A stretch of DNA of 31,097 nt, from the NCBI GenBank assembly GCA_910579145.1, contig CAJTTQ010000026.1, forward strand, positions 1-31,097, written 5' to 3'. The notes beneath the pieces were generated by a model that saw only the letters and a program-made list of their open reading frames with translations, had not been told where the DNA came from and searched no databases. Below, one piece after another: positions 7,244 to 15,649 of this stretch; position 1 is the stretch's first letter; every line of letters starts with the position of its first letter. Source of the stretch: an uncultured Eubacterium sp. GTDB lineage: Bacteria; Bacillota; Clostridia; Lachnospirales; Lachnospiraceae. Made by a program: the position numbers and the translations under genes.

Positions 7244-8767
7244 CTACAATTCAATGATATCATCCTCATCCCAAATATCGAGGTAAGACTCCGGCGCCTC
7301 CTTAGAACGCCCGGATTTGATCTGATACACGACCCCTAATACCTGAATCGCGATGAGAGGCGTCATCGCCACCATCGCGACGATACCAAACGCGTCCTGT
7401 ACGATATTTCCCCCGACCTGCTGACAGGCTCCCATCGCGAACGGAAGCAGGAATGTAGCTGTCATCGGGCCCGAAGCGACGCCGCCGGAGTCAAACGCGA
7501 TCGCCGTAAAGATCTTTGGCACAAAAAAGGAAAGGCAGAGCGCGATCACATAACCCGGAAGGATGAACCAGAGGATCGAAATGCCCGTCAGCACACGCAC
7601 CATCGCCAGCCCGACCGAGACCGCGACGCCGAGTGAAAGGCTCGTACCCATCGCCCGGCCGGGGATCGCGCCGGACGTGATCTCCTCCACCTGCTCCATC
7701 AGGACGTAGACCGCCGGTTCCGCTTTTACGAGAAAGAAACCGATCACCATGCCGATCGGCACGAGGATCACCCGGTACGGAAGTCCCGCGATCATCTCTC
7801 CCAGATAATTTCCCGCCGGCATAAAACCGACATTCACCCCCGTTAAAAATAAAACGAGTCCGATATATGTATAGGCGATGCCGATCGCGATCTTTAACAG
7901 CGTCCGCTTCGACAATTTGAGGGAAATGATCTGAAACAGCGCAAAAAACGCCGTGATCGGAAGGAGGGAAACAGCGATTTCCTTTATATAAGCGGGAAAC
8001 CCGCGGGCGAAACATTTCCACAATTCCACGGAATCCCGCACATCCGGGACCGCCGCTGGCACGTAGCCCGTGTCCTCCGGGTGATAGAGAAGGCCCAGCA
8101 AAAGTACGGCAAAGATCGGCCCGACCGAGCAGAGGGCGACGAGTCCAAAACTGTCATCCTCCGCGTGCCGGTCGCTTCGCACCGCCGCGAAGCCGACGCC
8201 TAACGCCATGATGAACGGCACGGTCATCGGGCCGGTCGTCACCCCGCCCGAATCAAAGGCCACGGTGAGAAAATCTTTGGGAATGAAAAAGGCGAACACA
8301 AACACGATACTATAAAATACGATCAAAAGGGCAGATAACGATTTCGACAGGAGCATCCGCAGCATGACGACGACGAGGAACAAGCCGACGCCGCCGGCGA
8401 CCGACATGATCAAAATGCGGTTCGGGATCGACGGCACCTGTTCCGCCAGCACCTGAAGATCCGGCTCTGAAACCGTAATGACAAACCCAAGGATAAAGCA
8501 CAACAGCAAAACGACGCCGATATGCCTCGAATTTGCCATCCTCGTACCTATTTTTTCCCCCATCGGGGTCATCGAAAGCTCCGCGCCCAGCGTAAAAAAC
8601 ATCATCCCTGCCACCAGAAGCACCGCGCCAAAAAGAAAAAGCAGCAGAATACTGGGCGGGATCGGGGCGATGGAAAAACTTAACAGCAGCACGATCCCGA
8701 TGATGGGGACCACCGCTTTGAGCGCCTCTTTCAGCTTTGCCGATAATTTCGTCTGATAAAGATCCAA
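7244..8767 (-). CDS. DUF1538 integral membrane protein, two-repeat transporter-like
   Basis: A polytopic membrane protein of 507 residues built from two related halves. FIPKDFLTVAFDSGGV (161-176) recurs as FVPKIFTAIAFDSGGV (415-430), each followed by xxGPMT, and SEPDLQVL (100-107) matches AEPAVYVL (349-356). Each half carries several hydrophobic helices. Such internal duplication is usual for secondary transporters. From memory, a two-subunit DUF1538 system (UmpAB) from a halophile was described as a Na+(Li+,K+)/H+ antiporter; here both repeats are in one chain. The start is TTG: GGAGG lies seven bases upstream, while the nearby ATG at 8772 is out of frame. It is the first gene of the DUF1538-PII-GH31 unit and has its own promoter upstream. 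The ion carried cannot be inferred, and PII control is an inference from context. Confidence 0.85.
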   Translation of the reverse strand: MDLYQTKLSAKLKEALKAVVPIIGIVLLLSFSIAPIPPSILLLFLFGAVLLVAGMMFFTLGAELSMTPMGEKIGTRMANSRHIGVVLLLCFILGFVITVSEPDLQVLAEQVPSIPNRILIMSVAGGVGLFLVVVMLRMLLSKSLSALLIVFYSIVFVFAFFIPKDFLTVAFDSGGVTTGPMTVPFIMALGVGFAAVRSDRHAEDDSFGLVALCSVGPIFAVLLLGLLYHPEDTGYVPAAVPDVRDSVELWKCFARGFPAYIKEIAVSLLPITAFFALFQIISLKLSKRTLLKIAIGIAYTYIGLVLFLTGVNVGFMPAGNYLGEMIAGLPYRVILVPIGMVIGFFLVKAEPAVYVLMEQVEEITSGAIPGRAMGTSLSLGVAVSVGLAMVRVLTGISILWFILPGYVIALCLSFFVPKIFTAIAFDSGGVASGPMTATFLLPFAMGACQQVGGNIVQDAFGIVAMVAMTPLIAIQVLGVVYQIKSGRSKEAPESYLDIWDEDDIIEL

Positions 8768-8811
8768 ACCATTTCCTCCCGTCCGTTCCTGTTCACCACA
8801 CTATAACTGTA

Positions 8812-8840
8812 ATTATATACAATGAAGAACAAAAACGCAA
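8812..8840 (-). promoter_or_regulatory. Promoter for the DUF1538-PII-GH31 operon
   Basis: On the - strand TTGCGT (8835-8840) is followed after 17 bases by a perfect TATAAT (8812-8817). It faces left toward the TTG start at 8767, giving a leader of about 38 bases. It is back to back with the chemotaxis gene promoter in the same 177-base gap. Confidence 0.6.
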
Positions 8841-8860
8841 TTAAAATCTCTGCAAAGTAG

Positions 8861-8889
8861 TTGCAGGATTTACGCTTTTCATGTATAAT
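8861..8889 (+). promoter_or_regulatory. Promoter for the methyl-accepting chemotaxis protein
   Basis: TTGCAG (8861-8866), a 17-base spacer and TATAAT (8884-8889). The predicted start is near 8896, about 49 bases before the ATG. The -35 matches only TTG, and no flagellar sigma (TAAA-N15-GCCGATAA) site was recognised, so expression looks sigma-A dependent rather than part of the motility regulon. Confidence 0.55.
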
Positions 8890-8944
8890 TTTGTTATAAA
8901 ACATTTCGAAAAAACAAGTAAAAGATGAAGGAGGAAGGGAAACT

Positions 8945-10687
8945 ATGAGAATGTTTTTAAAGAACCTGAGTATCCGGCTCAAAATCCTGATCCCCGTTGC
9001 GGTATTGGGATGTTTGATGTTTGTTTTGGGCCTGATCAGCATCCGCAGCGCAAGCCAGATCAAGACTGCGAGCGACGAAATATCCGGTACATACGCAGTC
9101 AAGATCGAACATCTGGGGGATGTCACCAGTTCATACCAGACATTGCGCCGCGTCGCCTTTGCGCACATCGTCGCACAGGGGGACAAAGAATTACAGAAAA
9201 CTCTGGAAGATGAAGCCACTGAACTGAAAAAGACCATCGACAGCTTATGTGATGAGTATGGGAAAACGCTGAATTCAGCCAATGAAGAAAAAAGTTTCCA
9301 GCAGTTCATAACTGATTACGCGGACTATCTCGTCATTTATGACAAAATCCTCAGAGCCAGTGTGTCCGGTGACACAGCGACCGCGACAAATCTGGCAAAT
9401 ACCGACTTAAAAGAAGCCGGAACCGCGCTTACGGCACAGCTGAATGAAATGCGCGAGATGAATAAGGCGAGCATGGACAGCGCCGTCTCCCACCAGAAAA
9501 CGTTGTACGACGATATCGTCCGCACGATCATCATCGCGATCGTTGTCGCCGCCCTCGTATTACTATTTGTCGTGTGGGTGTGCTGGACATGGGTATGCAA
9601 ACGTCTGATCAACATAAACAAACAGCTCCGCGGTATCATTACCACGATCGAAGACGGACAGGGTGATCTGACGAGGCGCGTACAGTGCTTCTGCACCGAT
9701 GAGATCGGTACACTGGCATCCGGTATCAATATCTTTATCGAAACGCTGCAGAGTATTATGGGACAGATCAATACAAGCTCCAGCAAACTCGGTTCCGTCG
9801 TCAGCCTCGTATCGGACAAGGTAGCCACCGCAAACGATAATTCCGGCGATATTTCCTCTGTCATGGAGGAGCTCTCCTCATCCATGAACGAAATCTCATC
9901 GACCATTACCGCGATCAAAGAAAGCATCGAAGTTGTGGACGAAAATGTCGTAGAACTTTCCGACACCTCGCAGGGCATGTACGATTACGCCGTCGGCATG
10001 CAGGAGCGCGCGGAAAACCTTGAACAAAAAGCAGTCGAAAACAAACAGGATACGAGTAACATAGTAAACGGGATCATAGATAAACTGCAGCAGGCGATCG
10101 AAGACAGTAAGAGCGTGGACCGCGTCAACGATCTGACCGACGAGATTTTAAGCATCTCGAACCAGACAAACCTGCTCTCACTCAACGCCTCCATTGAAGC
10201 TGCGAGAGCCGGGGAAGCGGGCCGCGGATTTGCCGTCGTGGCAGATGAGATCAGCCAGCTCGCTAATTCAAGCCGCGTGGCCGCCAATAACATCCAGACC
10301 ATCAATAACATGGTTGTAAAAGCGGTAAACGAACTGATCGAAAGCGCGAACTCGATCGTCAAATACATCAACACAAACATCCTTCCCGACTACGAAAACT
10401 TCGTAACCGCGGGCAAGCAGTACAACAAAGATGCCGTACACGTCAATGAGATCGTGAGCCGGTTTAACGAGATGTCTGTCAAGCTGAACCAACTGATCAG
10501 CAGCATTACAAACTCCGTCAACGGCATATCGGTTTCGGTAAATGAGAGTACAAAAGGCGTTTCCAATGCCGCCATGAACACCTCCGATCTGGTCAAAGAT
10601 ATTGATGAAATCGCCGATGCTATGCTGGACAATAAACAGGTAGCAGGAAGCCTGACCGATGAAGCCGACCGCTTCGTGAATTTATAA
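8945..10687 (+). CDS. Methyl-accepting chemotaxis protein, four-helix-bundle sensor
   Basis: A transmembrane chemoreceptor that signals through CheA/CheW. It has 580 residues: TM1 (about 13-32), an extracytoplasmic helical sensor of about 160 residues resembling the 4HB_MCP type, TM2 (about 192-217), a HAMP domain (about 218-270), and a long coiled-coil signalling domain. The hairpin tip has the conserved NQTNLLSLNASIEAARAGE and GRGFAVVADEI stretch (about 406-436). There is no C-terminal CheR/CheB-tethering pentapeptide; the protein ends shortly after the last helix. AAGGAGGA lies nine bases before the ATG. It is a single-gene transcript from its own promoter and ends at a shared hairpin terminator. 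The ligand is not predictable from the sensor helices. Confidence 0.95.
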   Translation: MRMFLKNLSIRLKILIPVAVLGCLMFVLGLISIRSASQIKTASDEISGTYAVKIEHLGDVTSSYQTLRRVAFAHIVAQGDKELQKTLEDEATELKKTIDSLCDEYGKTLNSANEEKSFQQFITDYADYLVIYDKILRASVSGDTATATNLANTDLKEAGTALTAQLNEMREMNKASMDSAVSHQKTLYDDIVRTIIIAIVVAALVLLFVVWVCWTWVCKRLININKQLRGIITTIEDGQGDLTRRVQCFCTDEIGTLASGINIFIETLQSIMGQINTSSSKLGSVVSLVSDKVATANDNSGDISSVMEELSSSMNEISSTITAIKESIEVVDENVVELSDTSQGMYDYAVGMQERAENLEQKAVENKQDTSNIVNGIIDKLQQAIEDSKSVDRVNDLTDEILSISNQTNLLSLNASIEAARAGEAGRGFAVVADEISQLANSSRVAANNIQTINNMVVKAVNELIESANSIVKYINTNILPDYENFVTAGKQYNKDAVHVNEIVSRFNEMSVKLNQLISSITNSVNGISVSVNESTKGVSNAAMNTSDLVKDIDEIADAMLDNKQVAGSLTDEADRFVNL

Positions 10688-10733
10688 CTGTCACGGATAA
10701 CAAACGAAAGCTTTTAAGAGAGTGTAACAAAAT

Positions 10734-10775
10734 AACCGGTGCAGATTGGAATCTCATTCCAAGCCTGCACCGGTT
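10734..10775. terminator. Long hairpin between the convergent chemoreceptor and histidine kinase genes
   Basis: An 11-pair outer stem (AACCGGTGCAG 10734-10744 with 10765-10775) and a six-pair inner stem (TTGGAA 10746-10751 with TTCCAA 10757-10762) cap a five-base loop. Short T-rich stretches flank both sides (CTATTTCG on +, ATTTTG on -). Position and strength fit a two-way terminator, although neither T-run is long. Confidence 0.75.
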
Positions 10776-10842
10776 CTATTTCGTCTTATGTTCGCTCCGG
10801 GCATCTGCCCCTCCGCTCCTCAAACTTGCGCTGCTCTATCCG

Positions 10843-13404
10843 TTATTTATTAAGATAATCGGATAAGATACGCTTACATTCTTTAATATCGATCGGCTTT
10901 GATATATGGGCGTTCATACCACACTCAAGACAGCGCTGCGCGTCGTCCGAAAAAGCATCTGCCGTCATCGCGATGATTGGAAGGTTGTGATCTTCCCGAT
11001 CCAGCGCACGGATCGCTTTCGTCGCGTCATACCCGTTCATAACCGGCATACGTATATCCATGAGGATGGCATCGTAGTATCCGATCTCCGTCTTTTCAAA
11101 CATTTCCACGCACTCTTTTCCATTGACCGCGCGGTCGAGAACCAACCCGAACTCAGAAAGGATTTCATTCGCGATCTCCCAGTTTAGATCAATGTCCTCC
11201 GATAAAAGAACATGCTTGCCTTTGAAATCTGGCTCTTCTAAACTATCCTGCGATGTATTCTCAGTACTGTCACCGGACTGGCCGTTCACATAACGGCTTA
11301 AATTCATGTACAACGTAGATTTGAACAACGGCTTGGCGATAAAACCTTCGATGTCATCGGCCAGGTTCAGTACTTCTTCCGCGTCGTTCCAATCATAGGC
11401 AGAGATCAGGAATACAGGGACTTCTTTCCCCACCGTACGATGGATCTCACAGATCGTCTCCACACCGTCCATATTCGGCATTTTCCAGTCGATCAGAACG
11501 ATGCGGTAGTCCTCATTATTCTCATGGCGCTCTTTGACCATCTCGATTGCTTTTCTTCCGTCCGTCGTCCACTCCGCATGGGCACCCATTTCCTCCAGAT
11601 TCGATACCGCGCTTTGGCACAGCCTCTCATCGTCATCTACGACGAGGATATTCCAGTCGGGAAGGCACATATCTTTTTCCTTCACCTCTGATTTCTGCAG
11701 GTCAACGGTGATATGGAATTCACTACCCTTGCCGAGTTCGCTCGTAACCTCGATCGTACCTCCCATGATATCAATAATACTTTTCGTGATAGCCATGCCG
11801 AGTCCGGTTCCCATGATCTGGTTTACCTGTTCACTATCCTCCCGTTCAAACGAATCAAAAATCTTCTTTTGGAATTCCTCTGACATACCGATTCCGGTAT
11901 CCGCCACTTTGAAGTGGGTTCTCACAAAATCGTCCCCTACTTCGGACGGCTCCTGCCAGATATAGACATCGATCTTACCGTTTTCCTCGGTAAATTTCAA
12001 CGCGTTCGAGAGCAGGTTCAGAAGCACCTGGTTCAACCGCACATTATCACAGTACACGTCTTCCGCGATCACATCACGGATATAAATATCGAAAAACTGA
12101 TTTCTCGTCTTTACCTGCGGCTTTATGATATTGACAATATCATCCATCGCCTCACGCAGCGACATCGGCGCTACACTTAGCGTCAGTTTTCCGCTTTCGA
12201 TCTTAGACATATCGAGCACATCGTTAATGAGGCCGAGTAGCTGCTTACTGGAGAGACGTATCTTTCTCAGGCAGTCTTCCACCCTCATGTCATCACTGAT
12301 ATTGCGCAGCGCAATTTCCGTCATACCGACGATCGCGTTCATCGGCGTTCGGATGTCGTGGCTCATACTGGACAAAAACTCGCTCTTTGCCATATTCGCC
12401 CGCTGGGCTTCCACTTTCGAGCGGTTCAGCATCTCCATCTGATCCTGCGAGAACTTGAAGTACTGATAAAAAACGATCATGAACACGATGAGCAGTACTG
12501 CGATCGCAACGACCATCATCGTATTTCTAGCGGAATCCAGCGACTTTAGTATGTCGCCGAACATCCAGTCCGGTATGATCGTGACCGCGTACCAGTCCGA
12601 ATTATCCGCCAGTACGGAACAGCAGAAATGACGCAGCTCTCCCTCTGCGTAAATCGTCGTCGTATAATCCCGCTTGGCATTCATCGCCTCGCGGAGTTCT
12701 TCAATATAATCCGTTTTCGACTTACCGTCCAGATCCTCTACGATCGCATCCAGCCGTTCAAAATAGCTGTCCCGGTACGCATCTCCGGTTCGAATGATAA
12801 AATCACCCTTGCCGTCGATCAAATGGGAGTACACTTCCCGCTTCTCCTCATTTTGGAACAGCACATCTTCCAAATACTTCATCGGGACAGCCGCTAGCAT
12901 GGCCTCGCTTTTCGTTCCGTCCTCCAGCACATACTCCGCTTCCTTGCCGAAAACAAAAAGTTTTTCCCCTGTACTGGTATAACCGTATGTAATGACTTCT
13001 CCGTTATCATCTAAACTCGCTTGCAGCGAATCAAGCGGAATATCGACCTCATCGCCGTATATACTCTCCAGCTTCTGATCCCCGGTGTAGAGTCCTAACC
13101 ACGTAAAGCCCCTCACCTCTGCACTGAGCTTGATATCCTCGCGCTCCTTTTCCAATGTTACACCTGTTTCCGGTGTTGTCCTCTGGATGACGGCAGCAAC
13201 CTGGTCGACCCTGAGCTGTGAGATCGCACTGAATTTCTGTTTGATCTGCTTGTTGATTTCCGAGATATAAATGTTCGTGATCTCATTTACCGCCGTACTT
13301 GTTTTCATAGATACATACTCCATCAGGGCAAAAAAGATCACAATACAGATCAGTACCATCAATACAAATCGACCTACTATAAACCTCGTAACTTTTGTAT
13401 TCAT
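10843..13404 (-). CDS. Hybrid sensor histidine kinase with two receiver domains
   Basis: A membrane sensor that autophosphorylates and passes phosphate to attached receivers. It has 853 residues in this order: TM1 (about 10-28); an extracytoplasmic Cache-like sensor (about 29-290); TM2 (about 293-313); a short coiled coil; HisKA with phospho-acceptor His349 in SSMSHDIRTPMNA; HATPase_c with N box NLLSNALKF (463-471), DTGIGMS (502-508) and GTGLGMA (532-538); receiver 1 (about 585-705, phospho-acceptor Asp639 in LIDWKMP); and receiver 2 (about 730-850, Asp783 in LMDIRMP). It has no Hpt or DNA-binding domain, so the output partner must be encoded elsewhere. The start is supported by AGGAGG eleven bases upstream, slightly long spacing, and by a very good promoter. 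It is convergent with the chemoreceptor gene and lies downstream of the glycopolymer cluster. The stimulus is unknown. Confidence 0.94.
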   Translation of the reverse strand: MNTKVTRFIVGRFVLMVLICIVIFFALMEYVSMKTSTAVNEITNIYISEINKQIKQKFSAISQLRVDQVAAVIQRTTPETGVTLEKEREDIKLSAEVRGFTWLGLYTGDQKLESIYGDEVDIPLDSLQASLDDNGEVITYGYTSTGEKLFVFGKEAEYVLEDGTKSEAMLAAVPMKYLEDVLFQNEEKREVYSHLIDGKGDFIIRTGDAYRDSYFERLDAIVEDLDGKSKTDYIEELREAMNAKRDYTTTIYAEGELRHFCCSVLADNSDWYAVTIIPDWMFGDILKSLDSARNTMMVVAIAVLLIVFMIVFYQYFKFSQDQMEMLNRSKVEAQRANMAKSEFLSSMSHDIRTPMNAIVGMTEIALRNISDDMRVEDCLRKIRLSSKQLLGLINDVLDMSKIESGKLTLSVAPMSLREAMDDIVNIIKPQVKTRNQFFDIYIRDVIAEDVYCDNVRLNQVLLNLLSNALKFTEENGKIDVYIWQEPSEVGDDFVRTHFKVADTGIGMSEEFQKKIFDSFEREDSEQVNQIMGTGLGMAITKSIIDIMGGTIEVTSELGKGSEFHITVDLQKSEVKEKDMCLPDWNILVVDDDERLCQSAVSNLEEMGAHAEWTTDGRKAIEMVKERHENNEDYRIVLIDWKMPNMDGVETICEIHRTVGKEVPVFLISAYDWNDAEEVLNLADDIEGFIAKPLFKSTLYMNLSRYVNGQSGDSTENTSQDSLEEPDFKGKHVLLSEDIDLNWEIANEILSEFGLVLDRAVNGKECVEMFEKTEIGYYDAILMDIRMPVMNGYDATKAIRALDREDHNLPIIAMTADAFSDDAQRCLECGMNAHISKPIDIKECKRILSDYLNK

Positions 13405-13459
13405 ATGCTGCCATTCCTCCTAAACATCTTACAAAAAAAATTTAATCACAATTTTCATT

Positions 13460-13488
13460 ATTATACATGAAAAAGAAATATTTTTCAA
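13460..13488 (-). promoter_or_regulatory. Strong promoter for the hybrid histidine kinase
   Basis: On the - strand TTGAAA (13483-13488), a 17-base spacer and a perfect TATAAT (13460-13465), in an A+T-rich segment. Eleven of twelve consensus bases match. It separates the kinase transcriptionally from the glycopolymer operon, which ends at 13559. No convincing terminator is seen between them. Confidence 0.78.
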
Positions 13489-13558
13489 TAGCTTTTGTGC
13501 TTTTCCTCTCTCATGGTTCTCCCAATTTCTTACAGGATTTTCCCCCGCCCGAGTCTGG

Positions 13559-15622
13559 TTACTTCGGAGAAACAAAACGGTCAAGGTCCACGCGCTCATA
13601 GACTTCCAGCGCTCCGCCGCGCGTCGCGTTGTAGATCGTGACGCCCCTCTTCGTTGCATGCTCTTTTAACAGCGCATACGCATGGAGGGATCCGTCGAGG
13701 AAATACTTTTCATAATCATCTCCTTCAATCCCGAGCCGGCGCATGCGGTCAACGATCTTCTTCGCGTCACGCGCCTTTAATTTGTCATCGGTATACCCCT
13801 GGATAAAATGAGTATTTCCGCTAAACGTCGACGTGCAGTCGCACCCGACCAGGTAAATCTCCGTAAAGCCCATATAGACCGCCATCTCGATCATCAGTGA
13901 CATAACGGTGGAACCGGACGGGATATAGTACGCGAGCGGGGAGCGTTTCACCTTGTACCGCGGTTTGGCAATGTTATATAAGATCACCGGGTTTTTCGGC
14001 TTCTCACGGAAAATATTATAAGTAGTAATGTTCGTAAAAAGAGGAATGGATTGGATGGCCTGATTGATCTCCTCACTTTGGAACTTCGCGCAGATACGGT
14101 CTATGAGAAAATAGTAATCCGGCCGCCACGTCGTCTCCGCAAATACTTTCGTCACGAGATTACAGCCAAATGTAATCTCCCCGTTCTCCTGCAGCGCCTC
14201 TAAATCAGAGATTCGAAGGCTCGGCCCGTTCCCGATGAGAAAACATCGTTCGCCCTTATGTTTATTGCGGTAGGAGCGCAGGAGCCGGCTGTTTTCTGAA
14301 AAACAAAATCCCATACAGCGCATCATACCGGAAAACGCGATATATCCATCGCGAAACGCCTTGCGGATCACATTCCTCGTGTGGATCAGCCATTTATAAA
14401 AGCGGAATCCCGGGCCGAGTTCTGTGCTTATCGTCGCCTCGATCACGCGTTTTGCCGCATTCCCGTCATCCAGACTGTTAAATTTGGCAGTAAACGCCTG
14501 ATATGTCTCATCATATGCAAAATTCGCAAACTGGTCCCGGATCGCTTCTGCCAGATCTTTTTGTGTCTTGACGATCGGGCCGGGCAGCTCGCTGATATCA
14601 AAATAGAAATCCCGGATCTCCCCCTGGTACTCATCGAGATCATACATGAAAAAGACCATCGGCCGTTTTAAATTCCCATAATCGAACATCGTGGAAGAAT
14701 AATCCGTAATCATCAGATCGCTGATGATATACAGGTCGTTGACATCGTCCACCTCGGTCACGTCTATGACGCCAGACACATCGTGGGCGACGTCTTTAAA
14801 CCCGATCTGGTGGTGAGCGCGGAATAACAAAACATAGTCATCCCCCAGCTGCTCCATGAGCCACCCGAAATCAACCGCTTCTTTATACTGGAACCCCTCC
14901 CCTTTTTTAAACTGGTTGTCACGCCACGTCGGGGTGTAGAGAATGACTTTTTTCCCTTCCGGCACACCGATCTCTTCCCGGATCCTCTCTACATCCTCTT
15001 TTGTAAACGTAAACAGGGCGTCATTTCTCGGATACCCGGTCTCCAATATAATATCTTCCTTTTTGCTCTTATCAAGCCGGAACGAAGAGATCATTTTTTC
15101 CGAATAAAATCTGGACGGCGAGATGAGATAATCCATCTTCCTGCCCTTGATGTAATACTTTTTGTGCATCTCGGCCAGCGACTGGCGCGGATCCACTTCG
15201 TACTCGATATCGTTTCCCAGTTTTTTTAACGGCGTTCCATGCCATGTTTCCACGTAAACCTGATGCGGGCGCGGAATGAGATAATTGGGGAGCGCTACAT
15301 TGTTGAACCAGTATTTGGCCTTTGCGTATAAAATAAATGCCGTATGGGAATCTTTTTTTACGACGCGCGTATGCCGCCTGACCTTCAGATCCGCATGTGC
15401 CTCCACATCGTTTACGATCCAGACATAACGGAAATCCCGGTACCTCTCATCCTCCATCAACTGTTCATAAATGGCGCGCAGATTTCCTCCGCACCGCTTG
15501 CCGCTAAATGCCTCAAACACAATTAAATGTTCATTTAATATAGGATGTTTCAAACAGCAGAACCAGAATTTCAGGCGCTTTTTTATAAATCGTTTCGTAT
15601 TGTTTGAAAGTAATCCGCTCAT
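13559..15622 (-). CDS. CDP-glycerol/CDP-ribitol glycerophosphotransferase fused to a DUF115-like domain
   Basis: The N-terminal part (about 25-390) is a Glyphos_transf domain of the TagB/TagF/TarL family, which moves polyol-phosphate from CDP-polyol onto a growing teichoic-type chain at the inner membrane face. It shows ETWHGTPLKKLG (125-136), YPRND (197-201), YTPTWRDN (229-236) and DYSSTMFDY (307-315). The C-terminal part (about 435-685) has FLIGNGPSL (461-469), FGCNLV and GFTEIYLVGCDC (585-596). These mark the DUF115/MptE-like Rossmann family found in sugar-transfer and flagellin-glycosylation proteins. It is the last gene of the surface-polymer operon, 15 bases after tarJ. An upstream GTG is in frame, but GAGGG five bases before the ATG at 15622 supports 687 residues. 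Acceptor and donor (ribitol or glycerol phosphate) cannot be decided; adjacent tarIJ favours ribitol. Confidence 0.85.
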   Translation of the reverse strand: MSGLLSNNTKRFIKKRLKFWFCCLKHPILNEHLIVFEAFSGKRCGGNLRAIYEQLMEDERYRDFRYVWIVNDVEAHADLKVRRHTRVVKKDSHTAFILYAKAKYWFNNVALPNYLIPRPHQVYVETWHGTPLKKLGNDIEYEVDPRQSLAEMHKKYYIKGRKMDYLISPSRFYSEKMISSFRLDKSKKEDIILETGYPRNDALFTFTKEDVERIREEIGVPEGKKVILYTPTWRDNQFKKGEGFQYKEAVDFGWLMEQLGDDYVLLFRAHHQIGFKDVAHDVSGVIDVTEVDDVNDLYIISDLMITDYSSTMFDYGNLKRPMVFFMYDLDEYQGEIRDFYFDISELPGPIVKTQKDLAEAIRDQFANFAYDETYQAFTAKFNSLDDGNAAKRVIEATISTELGPGFRFYKWLIHTRNVIRKAFRDGYIAFSGMMRCMGFCFSENSRLLRSYRNKHKGERCFLIGNGPSLRISDLEALQENGEITFGCNLVTKVFAETTWRPDYYFLIDRICAKFQSEEINQAIQSIPLFTNITTYNIFREKPKNPVILYNIAKPRYKVKRSPLAYYIPSGSTVMSLMIEMAVYMGFTEIYLVGCDCTSTFSGNTHFIQGYTDDKLKARDAKKIVDRMRRLGIEGDDYEKYFLDGSLHAYALLKEHATKRGVTIYNATRGGALEVYERVDLDRFVSPK

Positions 15623-15627
15623 AATTT

Positions 15628-15632
15628 CCCTC
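15628..15632 (-). promoter_or_regulatory. Ribosome binding site fixing the start at 15622
   Basis: GAGGG on the - strand lies five bases before ATG 15622 and overlaps the alternative in-frame GTG at 15634, which has no site of its own. Confidence 0.6.
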
Positions 15633-15649
15633 ACTTTTTGTCTTCGTAT

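Noticed and set aside
8731..9309. 192-codon - strand frame spanning the gap before the chemoreceptor gene
   Set aside because: It overlaps the chemoreceptor coding region, both divergent promoters and the DUF1538 start. Its ATG-like codon at 8772 is out of frame with DUF1538. The translation looks like antisense sequence.
13429..13659. 76-codon - strand frame between the polymer operon and the kinase
   Set aside because: It overlaps the end of the 687-residue protein and runs over the kinase promoter. The composition (many Arg/Ser/Thr) is that of a frame shadow. A nine-codon frame with an SD-like GGGAG just inside this gap was also dismissed because it lies upstream of the promoter.
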